A DNA stretch of 64,000 nt from Lacrimispora sp. BS-2 (GCF_040207125.1 NZ_CP157940.1:2232001-2296000); one strand, 5' to 3'; shown: positions 7,691-15,921, counted from the first letter of the stretch. A program made the numbers and translations. Notes: generated by a model not told the origin, from the letters alone.

Positions 7691-9078
7691 TTTACACCTT
7701 CCCTGGTGTCCTCAAGAACAATGCCCTTTTCTAAAAGTTTTCCGCGGATCTCATCGGCAAGAGCAAAATTCTTGTCTTTTCTGGCCTGCTGCCTGCCTGC
7801 GATCATGGCTTCAATTTCGTCATCCAGGATTTCTTCTTCTTTTTCCGTAATGATTCCAAGAACTTCGCACAGCCTCTCAATGGTTTTCTTTAAATAAATC
7901 ACATATTCTTTAGAGCTGTCTTCATTTGTGGTGGAGTTGCTTAATTTCACCAGTTCAAATATAGTGGAAATGGCATCTGCCGTATTGAAGTCGTCATCCA
8001 TTGCGGCTTCATATTTGGAAACCAGCTCCTGTGCGGCATTTTTATCCTCATAATCAAGAAGTTTTTCTGTCTTCACAGATGCTTCTAAGTCCTTTAACTT
8101 TTCAACTGCAGTTAAAATTCTCTCTAACCCGTTTTTTGATGATTCCATCAAATCAGCGCTGAAATTAATAGGACTTCTGTAGTGAGCACTCAGCATAAAG
8201 AAACGCAGCACCTGTAAATCATAGTTTTCCCCGATGTCCCTGACAGTGAAAAAATTACCCAGAGATTTGGACATCTTTTTATTATCAATATTTAAGAATC
8301 CATTGTGCATCCAGTATTTTGCGAATTCTTTTCCATTTGCCGCCTCACTCTGGGCGATCTCGTTCTCATGATGAGGGAAGATCAAATCTTCTCCGCCTGC
8401 GTGAATGTCGATCTGCTCCCCAAGATATTTCCTGGACATCACGGAACACTCAATATGCCAGCCAGGCCGTCCTTCACACCATGGGGACTCCCAGTAAGGC
8501 TCTCCTTCCTTTTTCGGCTTCCAGAGCACGAAATCGGTTGGATCCTCTTTTCCATCTACACCAGTTACCTTGATCTCACGGAAACCGGATTGTAAATCTT
8601 CCAGGTTCTTATGGGACAGCTTTCCATATTCCTCAAAGGAACTGGTGCGGAAATAAACCGTTCCATCTTCCGCCGCATAGGCATGGCCTGAGTCAATAAG
8701 ATTCTGGATCATATCCAGCATACCGCAAATTTCCTCGGTTGCCAGGGGGCTTCTGGTTGCAGGCTTTACATTTAACGCCTCCATATCCTTTTTACATTCC
8801 TCAATATAACGCTTGGAAATGGTATTCGCATCCACGCCCTCTTCAATTGCCTTTTTAATGATCTTATCATCTATATCGGTAAAGTTTGAAACAAAGTTTA
8901 CCTCATAGCCCTTATATTCAAAATATCTTCTGACCGTATCAAATACGATGATGGGCCTTGCATTTCCAATGTGTATGAAATTATAAACCGTTGGTCCGCA
9001 AACGTACATCTTGACCTTCCCAGGTTCTAAAGAAACGAATTCTTCCTTCTGTCTGGTTAATGTATTATAAATTTTCAT
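7675..9078 (-). CDS. cysS: Cysteinyl-tRNA synthetase
   Basis: This class Ia enzyme charges tRNA-Cys. The 467-residue protein has the HIGH-type motif (HIGNA, about residues 37-41), the KMSKS loop (about 265-270) and the zinc ligands in MYVCGPTVYN, WHIECS and HHENEIAQ. The C-terminal helical anticodon-binding region ends in EDTREGVKWKRV, as in clostridial homologues. The start has AAAGGAAG upstream. The ATG overlaps the TGA of a 14-codon upstream ORF carried by a repeat (see the repeat entry), so translation of the two could be coupled. No T-box is visible. Confidence 0.96.
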   Translation of the reverse strand: MKIYNTLTRQKEEFVSLEPGKVKMYVCGPTVYNFIHIGNARPIIVFDTVRRYFEYKGYEVNFVSNFTDIDDKIIKKAIEEGVDANTISKRYIEECKKDMEALNVKPATRSPLATEEICGMLDMIQNLIDSGHAYAAEDGTVYFRTSSFEEYGKLSHKNLEDLQSGFREIKVTGVDGKEDPTDFVLWKPKKEGEPYWESPWCEGRPGWHIECSVMSRKYLGEQIDIHAGGEDLIFPHHENEIAQSEAANGKEFAKYWMHNGFLNIDNKKMSKSLGNFFTVRDIGENYDLQVLRFFMLSAHYRSPINFSADLMESSKNGLERILTAVEKLKDLEASVKTEKLLDYEDKNAAQELVSKYEAAMDDDFNTADAISTIFELVKLSNSTTNEDSSKEYVIYLKKTIERLCEVLGIITEKEEEILDDEIEAMIAGRQQARKDKNFALADEIRGKLLEKGIVLEDTREGVKWKRV

Positions 9079-9100
9079 AGTCTCTTCCTTTCTGCTTTAC

Positions 9101-9195
9101 TGCCAATGCTTTCTGGCATAAAGGTATACCCGAAGGGTGTTTCCTCTTTACTGCTCATGCTTTCCGGACATACATATATACCTGAAGGGTGTTCC
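9101..9195 (-). repeat. Repeat family A, two units, immediately upstream of cysS
   Basis: Two diverged copies (9101-9150 and 9152-9195) of a unit that reads, on the minus strand, ACACCC-n3-GGGTATACC, then a short hairpin, then the ribosome binding site of the next gene. The proximal unit opens a short ORF at 9119 whose 14 codons (MPESIGSKAERKRL) run through the cysS ribosome binding site and end with TGA overlapping the cysS ATG. The distal unit encodes MSGKHEQ and a stop. The same family occurs before ispF, carA, the GH25 gene and, altered, before cdaA. Confidence 0.8.
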
Positions 9196-9207
9196 ATTAA
9201 TTCTGTT

Positions 9208-9750
9208 TTATTTTCCGCAGCCTTTGCAACAGCCTCCGCAGCCCTCCGCCATGATCCTGTCATCATAACAGTAATCTTCCATGGAGGTCAGGAGGACTAT
9301 GGCCTGGGAGGATATCCCCTCTCCCTTTCCGGTAAAACCAAGGCCTTCCTCTGTAGTTGCTTTTACATTGACCTTTCCGTCGGGAAGCTTTAAAGCCTCC
9401 CCAATGTTTTTTGCCATCGACCGGCGGTAGGTCAGAAGCTTTGGCTTTTGTGCAATGACAGTGGCATCGATATTTTCAATCACATACCCCTTTTCTTCCA
9501 AAAGTTCTCCTACACGCTTTAAAAGTTCAATGCTGGATACTCCTTTATATATGGGATCCGTATCCGGAAAATGTTCACCAATATCTCCAAGAGCCGCCGC
9601 ACCTAAAAGGGCATCCATGACTGCATGGACCAGCACATCTGCGTCAGAATGCCCCAAAAGTCCCTTTTCATAGGGAATCTTCACGCCACCCAGGATCAAA
9701 TCTCTTCCTTCTGCCAATTTATGCACATCGTATCCCTGTCCAATCCTCAT
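9208..9750 (-). CDS. ispF: 2-C-methyl-D-erythritol 2,4-cyclodiphosphate synthase with a cysteine-rich tail
   Basis: IspF closes the cyclic diphosphate in the MEP pathway to isoprenoids, needed for undecaprenyl phosphate and quinones. Metal ligands Asp8, His10 (GYDVH) and His42 are present, as are the LGHSDAD loop (about 32-38) and the C-terminal region [16 protein letters not shown]. The usual protein ends near residue 158. This one has 180 residues with a tail containing CYDD and [10 protein letters not shown], five cysteines in the last 12 residues. The tail is in frame and ends before the cysS repeat. Its role is unknown; metal binding is possible. Confidence 0.95.
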   Translation of the reverse strand: MRIGQGYDVHKLAEGRDLILGGVKIPYEKGLLGHSDADVLVHAVMDALLGAAALGDIGEHFPDTDPIYKGVSSIELLKRVGELLEEKGYVIENIDATVIAQKPKLLTYRRSMAKNIGEALKLPDGKVNVKATTEEGLGFTGKGEGISSQAIVLLTSMEDYCYDDRIMAEGCGGCCKGCGK

Positions 9751-9771
9751 AATTCTTCCTTTCTTCTTTAT

Positions 9772-9875
9772 TGCCCATGTCTTTTGGGCATAGTGGTATA
9801 CCCGTAGGGTGTTTCTTCTTTATTGCCCATGTCTTTTGGGCATAATGGTATACCCGTAGGGTGTTTCTTCTATAT
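9772..9875 (-). repeat. Repeat family A, two near-identical 52-bp units upstream of ispF
   Basis: Units begin at 9772 and 9824, exactly 52 bases apart, and differ at very few positions. On the minus strand each holds ACCC-TAC-GGGT, the palindrome GGTATACC, and a hairpin TGCCCA-n7-TGGGCA. Each also encodes a seven-codon ORF, MPKRHGQ plus stop (9768-9791 and 9820-9843). The promoter-proximal unit is preceded by GAAGAAAC, and the last unit runs into AAAGGAAG, the ispF ribosome binding site. This is the best preserved pair in the window. Confidence 0.88.
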
Positions 9876-9888
9876 AAAATGTCCATTT

Positions 9889-10815
9889 CTATACAATCAT
9901 ACGCAGCTTTCTGCCAATGCATCGAAGCTGCACATCGTTTTGGCAAAAACAGCTCTCTCCATCTACATGAACTGCCATTGGATGGTCCATATGGATTGTC
10001 ACTTCTTCACAGGAATAATACCTGAAACCGTTATTTAAGGACTTCCTTCCCATAAGGGAACGAAGGAGTACAGGAATCAGCTTTCTTTTTTTCCTGTTGT
10101 TCATAACACAGACAGACAACTGCCCGTCCTCAAAATTTGCATCCGGGGCAAATTTAAACCCGCCGCCCTCGTAAGGGTGAATGTGGACGGATATAAAATA
10201 AGCGTTGCTAAATTCAATCTTTTGAACCCCGTTAAGGAGAATATAGCCTTTTGAGGGCTTAGCAAGAATAAGCTGCCTGATTCCCACCATGAGATAGGTA
10301 AGCCTCCCAAGGTACAGCTTATGAAACAGTCCCTTTGACTTAGAACAAAGAATGCTATGACAAACCGCCGCGTCCATTCCGATCCCCGCACTGACCAAAA
10401 AACGGCGATGGGATATTTCTCCATCTCCATAGGACAGAACTCCATAATCCATAAGCTTATAGTATTTTGGATGCAGTATCTTCTTCAGGCACCGGATCGG
10501 ATTCTTTGGAAGCCTTAAGCTTCTTGCCAGATCATTACCGGATCCTGCCGGAATATACCCCATAGTAATTGAGCCGCAGAAGGAAATCCCATCCAGAATT
10601 TCATTTACAGTTCCGTCTCCGCCTACCCCGATGATAACGCTTGATTCCCTGCAGCCTTCCGTCAGCTCTCTGGCAAATCTCCTGGCATCTCCCGGCTTCT
10701 CCGTAAGAAAGGCCTGATACTCCGCATTACAGGCTTTTAACACACTTTCTACCTTTTTCCAAATGTTTCTTCCCCGTCCGCGGCGTGAGTTCGGGTTTAC
10801 AATAAAATAGTACAT
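9889..10815 (-). CDS. Diacylglycerol/lipid kinase family protein
   Basis: The 308-residue protein starts with the lipid-kinase signature YYFIVNPNSRRGRGR and has the nucleotide-binding loop GVGGDGTVNEILDG (about residues 83-96) followed by GYIPAGSGNDLARSL. This is the DAGK catalytic domain of the DgkB/YegS/BmrU type, a soluble or peripheral enzyme that phosphorylates diacylglycerol or related lipids. The C-terminal half is the beta-sandwich domain of the family. The exact lipid cannot be told from sequence. It lies upstream of ispF, separated by repeat family A. Confidence 0.87.
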   Translation of the reverse strand: MYYFIVNPNSRRGRGRNIWKKVESVLKACNAEYQAFLTEKPGDARRFARELTEGCRESSVIIGVGGDGTVNEILDGISFCGSITMGYIPAGSGNDLARSLRLPKNPIRCLKKILHPKYYKLMDYGVLSYGDGEISHRRFLVSAGIGMDAAVCHSILCSKSKGLFHKLYLGRLTYLMVGIRQLILAKPSKGYILLNGVQKIEFSNAYFISVHIHPYEGGGFKFAPDANFEDGQLSVCVMNNRKKRKLIPVLLRSLMGRKSLNNGFRYYSCEEVTIHMDHPMAVHVDGESCFCQNDVQLRCIGRKLRMIV

Positions 10816-10843
10816 GGAATCCCTCCACTTTTTGCTATTTGTT

Positions 10844-10852
10844 AGTATAACA
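10844..10852 (-). promoter_or_regulatory. Extended -10 promoter candidate for the lipid kinase gene
   Basis: On the minus strand TG-T-TATACT forms an extended -10 element about 29 bases before the start codon. The -35 region 17 bases upstream (TATTCA) matches poorly, which is tolerated by extended -10 promoters. Confidence 0.45.
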
Positions 10853-10913
10853 TAAAACAGGAGAAATGAATATAAAAATTATGGAAAAACCCATTGGCAC
10901 TTATGCCGAAACG

Positions 10914-10963
10914 AAAAAAGAGCGGCTCTGCCCTGGCTGATCAATCAGCCCGGACAGCGGCGC
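10914..10963 (-). terminator. Terminator of the ABC importer/GntR operon
   Basis: On the minus strand a GC-rich imperfect hairpin (core GGCTGAT/ATCAGCC, extended by CTGTCC/GGGCAG and a GC-rich base) is followed by CTTTTTTCG. It lies about 35 bases after the GntR stop codon. Confidence 0.7.
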
Positions 10964-10995
10964 CTTTCCTGCATTCCTGTATAAGTCCCGATTTT

Positions 10996-11631
10996 TTATA
11001 ATATCTCATGCTTAAATGATTCCACATCATCAATCAAAGTCGCCTTTGCCAGCTCCAAATCTCCGGACTCAATGGCAGCTACCAGATGGACATGGTTGCT
11101 TCCATCGGAAACCTTACTTTCATTCCATAGCTTTGTAAAATATTGGTTGGAGATTCTGGTACAGATATTCATGGCATCTGCCAGTGATTTCTGTATGTAG
11201 CCGTTCCCACAGTAGCTGCACAATGTTCTGTGAAAAAGATTATTGGCTTCCCAGTGTAACTTCGAGTCCCTGGTATCAATAAGCCCTGCCGCCTCTTCGT
11301 TTTGACGCTTTAATTCATCAATCTGTTCTTTGGTAAGGCGGAAAAAACATAACTCCAGAGCGCCCAATTCAATCACTTTCCTGTATTCTATAATCTCTAT
11401 AATCTGGCTTGGAAGTATGGCAGTAAGCTGGTAGCCGAATCTTGGAATATTATTAAGCACCTCTTCACTGCACAGCTGTACCAGGGCCTCTCTCACCGGA
11501 GTCTTGCTGACCCCGTATTTTTCTATGATTGTTCTTTCATTGATAATATCATTTGCCTGATATACGCCATCCAATATATCTTTCATTATGCCCTCGTATA
11601 CCTGGTTTTTAATCGATTGGCCCTGCATCAT
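10996..11631 (-). CDS. GntR-family transcriptional regulator, FCD (FadR) subfamily
   Basis: The 211-residue protein has an N-terminal winged helix (about residues 5-70, with GVSKTPVREALVQL as recognition region) and an all-helical FCD effector domain (about 80-205). In FCD domains an Asp and three His residues hold a metal that binds carboxylate ligands; His residues in NLFHRTLC and SNHVHLV fit. It is the last gene of the operon with the ABC importer and the methyltransferase homologue, so it probably controls that operon. Repeats at the operon promoter (15891-15914) are candidate operators. Confidence 0.88.
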   Translation of the reverse strand: MMQGQSIKNQVYEGIMKDILDGVYQANDIINERTIIEKYGVSKTPVREALVQLCSEEVLNNIPRFGYQLTAILPSQIIEIIEYRKVIELGALELCFFRLTKEQIDELKRQNEEAAGLIDTRDSKLHWEANNLFHRTLCSYCGNGYIQKSLADAMNICTRISNQYFTKLWNESKVSDGSNHVHLVAAIESGDLELAKATLIDDVESFKHEIL

Positions 11632-11654
11632 GTTTCCCCTTTTTCTTTTCGTTA

Positions 11655-12494
11655 TTAGCCTTTTACAGCCCCTGCCATCATTCCAGCTTTCTGAAATGTC
11701 TGCAATATTAAATATAACACAATTATTGGAATAATTACAAGCGTTGTACCTGAAAGAATTACAGGCCAGGGCGTTGAAAGACCCTCACTGACAGGCAGCA
11801 GAGAAATGGTTACCATCAGTGTATATTTGACCTGTTTTCTTAAGAACAGCAAAGGCCAGAAAAAGTCATTCCATCTTGCAATCAGGGTTACGGAGGCCCA
11901 GGAAGCCAGAGCCGGTTTAATAACCGGCAGGATAATCCGGCGGAAGATCCCAAAATCCCTGCATCCGTCTATTTTAGCCGCCTCAATCAGTTCATCCGGC
12001 ACGTCGCTTATATACTGGTGCATATAGAAAATGCCTACAGCTGTAGCAATCCTCGGAATCACCAGGGACCACAGACTGTTAATCAGATTCAGCTTCTTCA
12101 TGATCACGAACAAGGGAACAGCCCCCACCTCCGGCGGAACCAGCATGGTTGCAATAACAAAGTAAAACAGGAAATTTCTCCCCGGAAACTTGTACTTTGC
12201 AAAGGCAAATCCTGCCAGGGAACAGAAGAACAGAGAAGTCACCGTTCCCATAACTGTAGTAAACACACTGTTAAAAAAGTTGGCAGCAACAGGTATCATG
12301 GAAAACAGCTTGTTAAAGTTGCTTAACGTAGGATTTTCAATCAAAATGGACTGAAACCCACTGATGCTTTCTGAAGTTGGCTTAATGGAAATCAGGCACA
12401 TCCATAAAATAGGAAGAATGCAGATGAATGAGATCATGATTAATGTCCCATGAACTGCAAAGGATGCCAGATTTTTCTTATTCTTATATCCCAT
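11655..12494 (-). CDS. Carbohydrate-type ABC transporter permease (MalG family)
   Basis: The 279-residue inner-membrane protein has six predicted transmembrane helices and the EAA loop EAAKIDGCRDFGIFRRIILP (about residues 185-204) that contacts the ATPase. It is the second permease of a CUT1-type importer and ends in AGMMAGAVKG, typical of MalG-like subunits. It lies 11 bases after the partner permease. No ATPase gene is in this operon, so a shared MsmK-type ATPase encoded elsewhere is likely, as is common in Firmicutes. Confidence 0.9.
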   Translation of the reverse strand: MGYKNKKNLASFAVHGTLIMISFICILPILWMCLISIKPTSESISGFQSILIENPTLSNFNKLFSMIPVAANFFNSVFTTVMGTVTSLFFCSLAGFAFAKYKFPGRNFLFYFVIATMLVPPEVGAVPLFVIMKKLNLINSLWSLVIPRIATAVGIFYMHQYISDVPDELIEAAKIDGCRDFGIFRRIILPVIKPALASWASVTLIARWNDFFWPLLFLRKQVKYTLMVTISLLPVSEGLSTPWPVILSGTTLVIIPIIVLYLILQTFQKAGMMAGAVKG

Positions 12495-12505
12495 AATCTT
12501 TCCTC

Positions 12506-13375
12506 CTATAATTCTCCCTGTCTTTTTTTCACTGTCATCTGTACCATTGAAATGACAGCCAGTATCACAATCAGGATTACGCCGATGGCGGACGCATAAC
12601 CCATATTGAAAATATTAAATCCTGATTCATACATATACTGAAACAAGGATGTGTTAGACGTACCCGGCCCAGGCAAAATGTAGGATTCATTAAAAATCTT
12701 CCAGCTGTCCACGGTAAGGGTAATGGAGCAGAAAAACAGAATATTGCTCAGGGAAGGCAGAGTAATATAAAAAAACTGCTTCCATTTATTGGCACCATCC
12801 ACAGTGGCTGCTTCATAGTAATCCCTGGGTATGTTTAACAGTCCGGAAAAAACGATCATGGTAAACCAGGGGGTATTTCTCCACACGTTCAGCATAATAA
12901 CCGGAATCCTGGAATACTTAGTACTGGTGAGCCAGGGGACTTTTTCCAATCCAAGGAAAACCAGCAGTTCATTAAACAGCCCTACATTCTCATCAAAAAG
13001 CATTCGGAAAATCAATCCCATGGCAATGGCCGCACAGATATTTGGCAGGAACGTAACTGTCCTGAAAAATGCTTTTCCTTTGAGCAGATCGGAATTTAAC
13101 AGGCTTGCAATGAGTACAGACAACACCAGTATGAATAGAAGGCCTGTAATCCAGTATTCTACGGTATTCCCCAGAGCATCCCAGAACATGTTGTCAATCA
13201 GCAGCTTCTTATAATTGCCAAACCCGCAAAACTTGGGCGTCCCGATCCCCTTCCAGTTGGTAAGGCTGATGTAAAAAGTCCAGATGGCGGGGATCAGCTG
13301 GAATACAAGAAACAACAGAAAAAACGGCAGTATGAACAGATAGGGAGCTTTATATTTATTCAATGTCTTAAGCAT
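12506..13375 (-). CDS. Carbohydrate-type ABC transporter permease (MalF family)
   Basis: The 289-residue membrane protein has about six transmembrane helices and the EAA loop YEAATVDGANKWKQFFYITLP. It forms the translocation pore with the MalG-type partner. I placed the start at 13375 (MLKTLNKYKAPYLF) because GAGGAG lies eight bases upstream; the upstream in-frame GTG overlaps that site. It follows the solute-binding protein gene by 88 bases. Confidence 0.9.
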   Translation of the reverse strand: MLKTLNKYKAPYLFILPFFLLFLVFQLIPAIWTFYISLTNWKGIGTPKFCGFGNYKKLLIDNMFWDALGNTVEYWITGLLFILVLSVLIASLLNSDLLKGKAFFRTVTFLPNICAAIAMGLIFRMLFDENVGLFNELLVFLGLEKVPWLTSTKYSRIPVIMLNVWRNTPWFTMIVFSGLLNIPRDYYEAATVDGANKWKQFFYITLPSLSNILFFCSITLTVDSWKIFNESYILPGPGTSNTSLFQYMYESGFNIFNMGYASAIGVILIVILAVISMVQMTVKKRQGEL

Positions 13376-13463
13376 ATGATTTCTCCTCACATTTTTATTC
13401 CTTCGCTCATTGCTGGCGTAAATACAAGGGGAAGGCAGTTCCTTCCCCTTATAAAGTTTCCTG

Positions 13464-14882
13464 CTACTTGATGATTTCCGCCTGACCGATTTTAGCCTTT
13501 AAGTTCTTATCCATATTGGCGATGGCCTGATCCATGGTCTGGTTGCCTGCCACGTAATTCTCAAGTTCTGCCGAAATAATGCCATCCGCCTCTGCATCCT
13601 GAGGTGTAACAACCAGATTGACCGCACCGTTCTCCAGACATTTTCCCTCTGTCTCCCTAAAGGACATACCGCCATAGAAACTGGAAGGCTCTTTCCAGAA
13701 GTTATCCTGAAGCATTTCTAAGGAAATAGGGTTGGCATATGGAGCATTCTGGGATTCCATGGATTTTACCCATGTATTCCTGGACTGGGTATCAAAGGTA
13801 AAATCCTTCCAAAGCTGTTCCAGAAGACCGGCATATACGTTATCACCCTTGTTTACAATACAGAAATAGGAGGATACAGGAGCCCCTGCTTTGCCAACGC
13901 CTTCAAACACAGGGGAAGACATGACCCCCCACTGTCCTGTAGTCGCCTGGCAGTTCTTTCTCATGAATTCATCCCAGAAAGCTCCGATATAGAAGGTGGC
14001 CACTTTCTGCCCGTTGATTGCATCATATAATGCAGGTTCCATGATTTCGGATTTTAACAGGAGTCCCTCTGAATATAAAGTATCCAGAGTTCCCAAAGCC
14101 AGCTTTGTTCCTTCATCCTCTCCTATTACAATGCTGCCGTTTTCATCCCAGATTCTTGCATTGGCCTGAGGCATAAGGCCTCTTCTTCCCCAGTACCTCC
14201 AGGTCTTGCTGCTGGGGCTTATATAGGACAAATACACCTCACCATTGCTCTTTTCCTTTAACTGGCGCCCTGCTTCCACATAACCGTCAAAGGTTTCCAT
14301 CATAGCCGGATCCACACCGTATTTTTCAAAAATGTCCTTGTTATAGAATAACACATTAGGGCGCACAGATTCCGGAAGTCCGTAAATCCTGCCGTTTAAT
14401 GTTGCATCATTGGCAGCGCCTTCCACCATCTGATCCAGGTAGGGCTTTAGGAAGTCTGTCTCATCCTTTAGTATCCCTGCCTGAGAAAGATCCATGATAT
14501 TCACCGGGTCTAGATATGTAGCATCAGGAAGGTCGTCATCTGCTCCTGCCAGTGCAGTCATGGTGATTTTTTCACGGCTCTGGGCATGTCCCTCTGTCTG
14601 TACGATCTCAATCTTTACATCCGGAGCAATATCTTTGTGGTCAGCCAGCCAGGCATCATAGTACTCCTGAAGATACTGGGGCTGGCCCGTGCCGTAAATA
14701 GTGATGGTACCTGCCGGATAAACGGTTTTATCCTCAGCCGTACTTTTTTCCTTGTCTGCTGTCTGGGTGCTGTCACCAGCCGCTGCCGTTGTACTGTCCG
14801 TACCAGCGCCGTTCCCTCCGCAGCCTGCAATCATGCCTGCTGTCATCACTGCTGCCAAAAGGCTTGCTACTGTTCTTTTCAT
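13464..14882 (-). CDS. Extracellular solute-binding lipoprotein (family 1)
   Basis: The 472-residue protein has a lipoprotein signal (AAVMTAGMIAGCGG, lipidated Cys at about residue 21) followed by a Gly/Thr/Ser/Ala-rich linker. The mature part is a family 1 periplasmic-binding fold with sequences typical of sugar-binding subunits (GRIYGLPESVRPNVLFYNKDIFEKYG). It would capture the substrate outside the membrane for the two permeases downstream. The substrate cannot be read from the sequence. It lies 14 bases after the methyltransferase homologue. Confidence 0.92.
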   Translation of the reverse strand: MKRTVASLLAAVMTAGMIAGCGGNGAGTDSTTAAAGDSTQTADKEKSTAEDKTVYPAGTITIYGTGQPQYLQEYYDAWLADHKDIAPDVKIEIVQTEGHAQSREKITMTALAGADDDLPDATYLDPVNIMDLSQAGILKDETDFLKPYLDQMVEGAANDATLNGRIYGLPESVRPNVLFYNKDIFEKYGVDPAMMETFDGYVEAGRQLKEKSNGEVYLSYISPSSKTWRYWGRRGLMPQANARIWDENGSIVIGEDEGTKLALGTLDTLYSEGLLLKSEIMEPALYDAINGQKVATFYIGAFWDEFMRKNCQATTGQWGVMSSPVFEGVGKAGAPVSSYFCIVNKGDNVYAGLLEQLWKDFTFDTQSRNTWVKSMESQNAPYANPISLEMLQDNFWKEPSSFYGGMSFRETEGKCLENGAVNLVVTPQDAEADGIISAELENYVAGNQTMDQAIANMDKNLKAKIGQAEIIK

Positions 14883-14896
14883 TTTTTCTCCTCCTT

Positions 14897-15856
14897 TTAC
14901 ATCTCTCTTGCCGCTTCTGCAATTGCACGGATCCTGTCATAAGGAATCTCTGTAGGAAGTGTGCAGTCAGCGCCAAGGATGAATGATGTTTTTCCATAAT
15001 CACGAATCACCTTTTTTGCTTCTGCTTTTAGTTCATCTATGGTCCCTTCTACCATGACTCCGCTTCTGTTGGCAAGTCCGCCCATGACGGTTATGCCGTT
15101 GAAAAGCCGTTTCCCCTCTTCAAGGCTGAAATCTGTCTCATAAGTGCCCCAGTTTACCACATCAGCCAAGCCGTTGTAGGATTCGTATCTCTTCATATTT
15201 AAATTATTTTTGCACATATGAAGGAAATTGATACATCCTGCTTCTTTGGAAGCTTTTAATATCTCCTTGTCAAAAGGTTCTATCATTTCCGAAAACTCTT
15301 CATCCGTAAAGTAATGCTTCTCTCCCCCTAATGCTGCGTAATAAATTCCATCCAGTCCCAGTTCCTTATATTTTACTGCCAGCTGGCACATGCCGTCTGC
15401 AATTCTCTTAAATGCTTCCAGAACCGGCTGCTTATTCTCCCTGATATGGGTACAGAACAATTCTCTTACGCTCTCATAACCATAGCGCGCTTCAATGGGA
15501 TGAATGGCGGATGCACAAATGCCGTGAAGCGTGCCCAGGGAGAATGCATCAGGATCTGCCTTATCCAGGATTCTCTTTACCATTTCAATCTGGCTTTTCA
15601 TAAAGGCATCATTTAAGGAATAGTGAGGTATTTTATTCCAGTCCTCAGGAGTCCTGATTTCCCCTGCATCAGGAACCAGGTTCTCATTCATGATCTTGAT
15701 AATATCCGTATCGGTCTGCCGGAAAAATTCAAGATGAGATTCCACTCCCTTCTCCCCTTTTGCCTCGCTTTCCGGAAAGTGTAATGAAAATCCGGTGGGC
15801 ACATAATCCACCTCTTTTCCCTGGATGGCTGCTAAAACCCGCTCTCTCTTTGTCAT
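14897..15856 (-). CDS. Uroporphyrinogen decarboxylase-fold methyltransferase (MtaA/CmuA-like)
   Basis: The 319-residue protein has the URO-D fold (start MTKRERVLAAIQGKEVDYVP), but it is unlikely to be the haem enzyme. It carries the zinc-ligand pattern of corrinoid-dependent methyltransferases: His-x-Cys in FLHMCKN (about residues 218-224) and a later Cys in GADCTLPTEIPYDRI (about 294-308). Enzymes of this type move methyl groups between a corrinoid protein and a thiol or tetrahydrofolate. No corrinoid protein or substrate-specific MtaB-like partner lies nearby. As first gene of an ABC importer operon it may process the imported compound. The start has AAGGAGATAG upstream. Confidence 0.85.
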   Translation of the reverse strand: MTKRERVLAAIQGKEVDYVPTGFSLHFPESEAKGEKGVESHLEFFRQTDTDIIKIMNENLVPDAGEIRTPEDWNKIPHYSLNDAFMKSQIEMVKRILDKADPDAFSLGTLHGICASAIHPIEARYGYESVRELFCTHIRENKQPVLEAFKRIADGMCQLAVKYKELGLDGIYYAALGGEKHYFTDEEFSEMIEPFDKEILKASKEAGCINFLHMCKNNLNMKRYESYNGLADVVNWGTYETDFSLEEGKRLFNGITVMGGLANRSGVMVEGTIDELKAEAKKVIRDYGKTSFILGADCTLPTEIPYDRIRAIAEAAREM

Positions 15857-15890
15857 AACCCTATCTCCTTTGCTCTTCTGTTTATATTAC

Positions 15891-15921
15891 TGATATTATC
15901 ACTGTTATTATCACTTGTCAA
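15891..15921 (-). promoter_or_regulatory. Promoter and candidate operator of the methyltransferase/ABC importer operon
   Basis: On the minus strand TTGACA (15916-15921) and TAATAT (15893-15898) are 17 bases apart. The spacer and -10 hold a direct repeat GTGATAAT, with copies 12 bases apart, and the palindrome TGATA-A-TATCA. This is a likely binding site for the operon's own GntR regulator. Protein binding is inferred. Confidence 0.65.

Noticed and set aside
9075-9266. Open frame of 63 codons between cysS and ispF
   Set aside because: It consists of two translated repeat family A units (PSGIYVCPESM, PFGYTFMPESI) and lacks a start site of its own. Only its last 14 codons are discussed, as an upstream ORF.
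9719-9946. Open frame of 75 codons overlapping ispF and the lipid kinase gene
   Set aside because: It is a read-through of the two 52-bp repeat units and overlaps two well-supported genes.
11655-13375. Missing ATPase of the ABC importer as a sign of gene loss
   Set aside because: CUT1-type importers in Firmicutes commonly share one MsmK-type ATPase encoded elsewhere, so absence here is normal.
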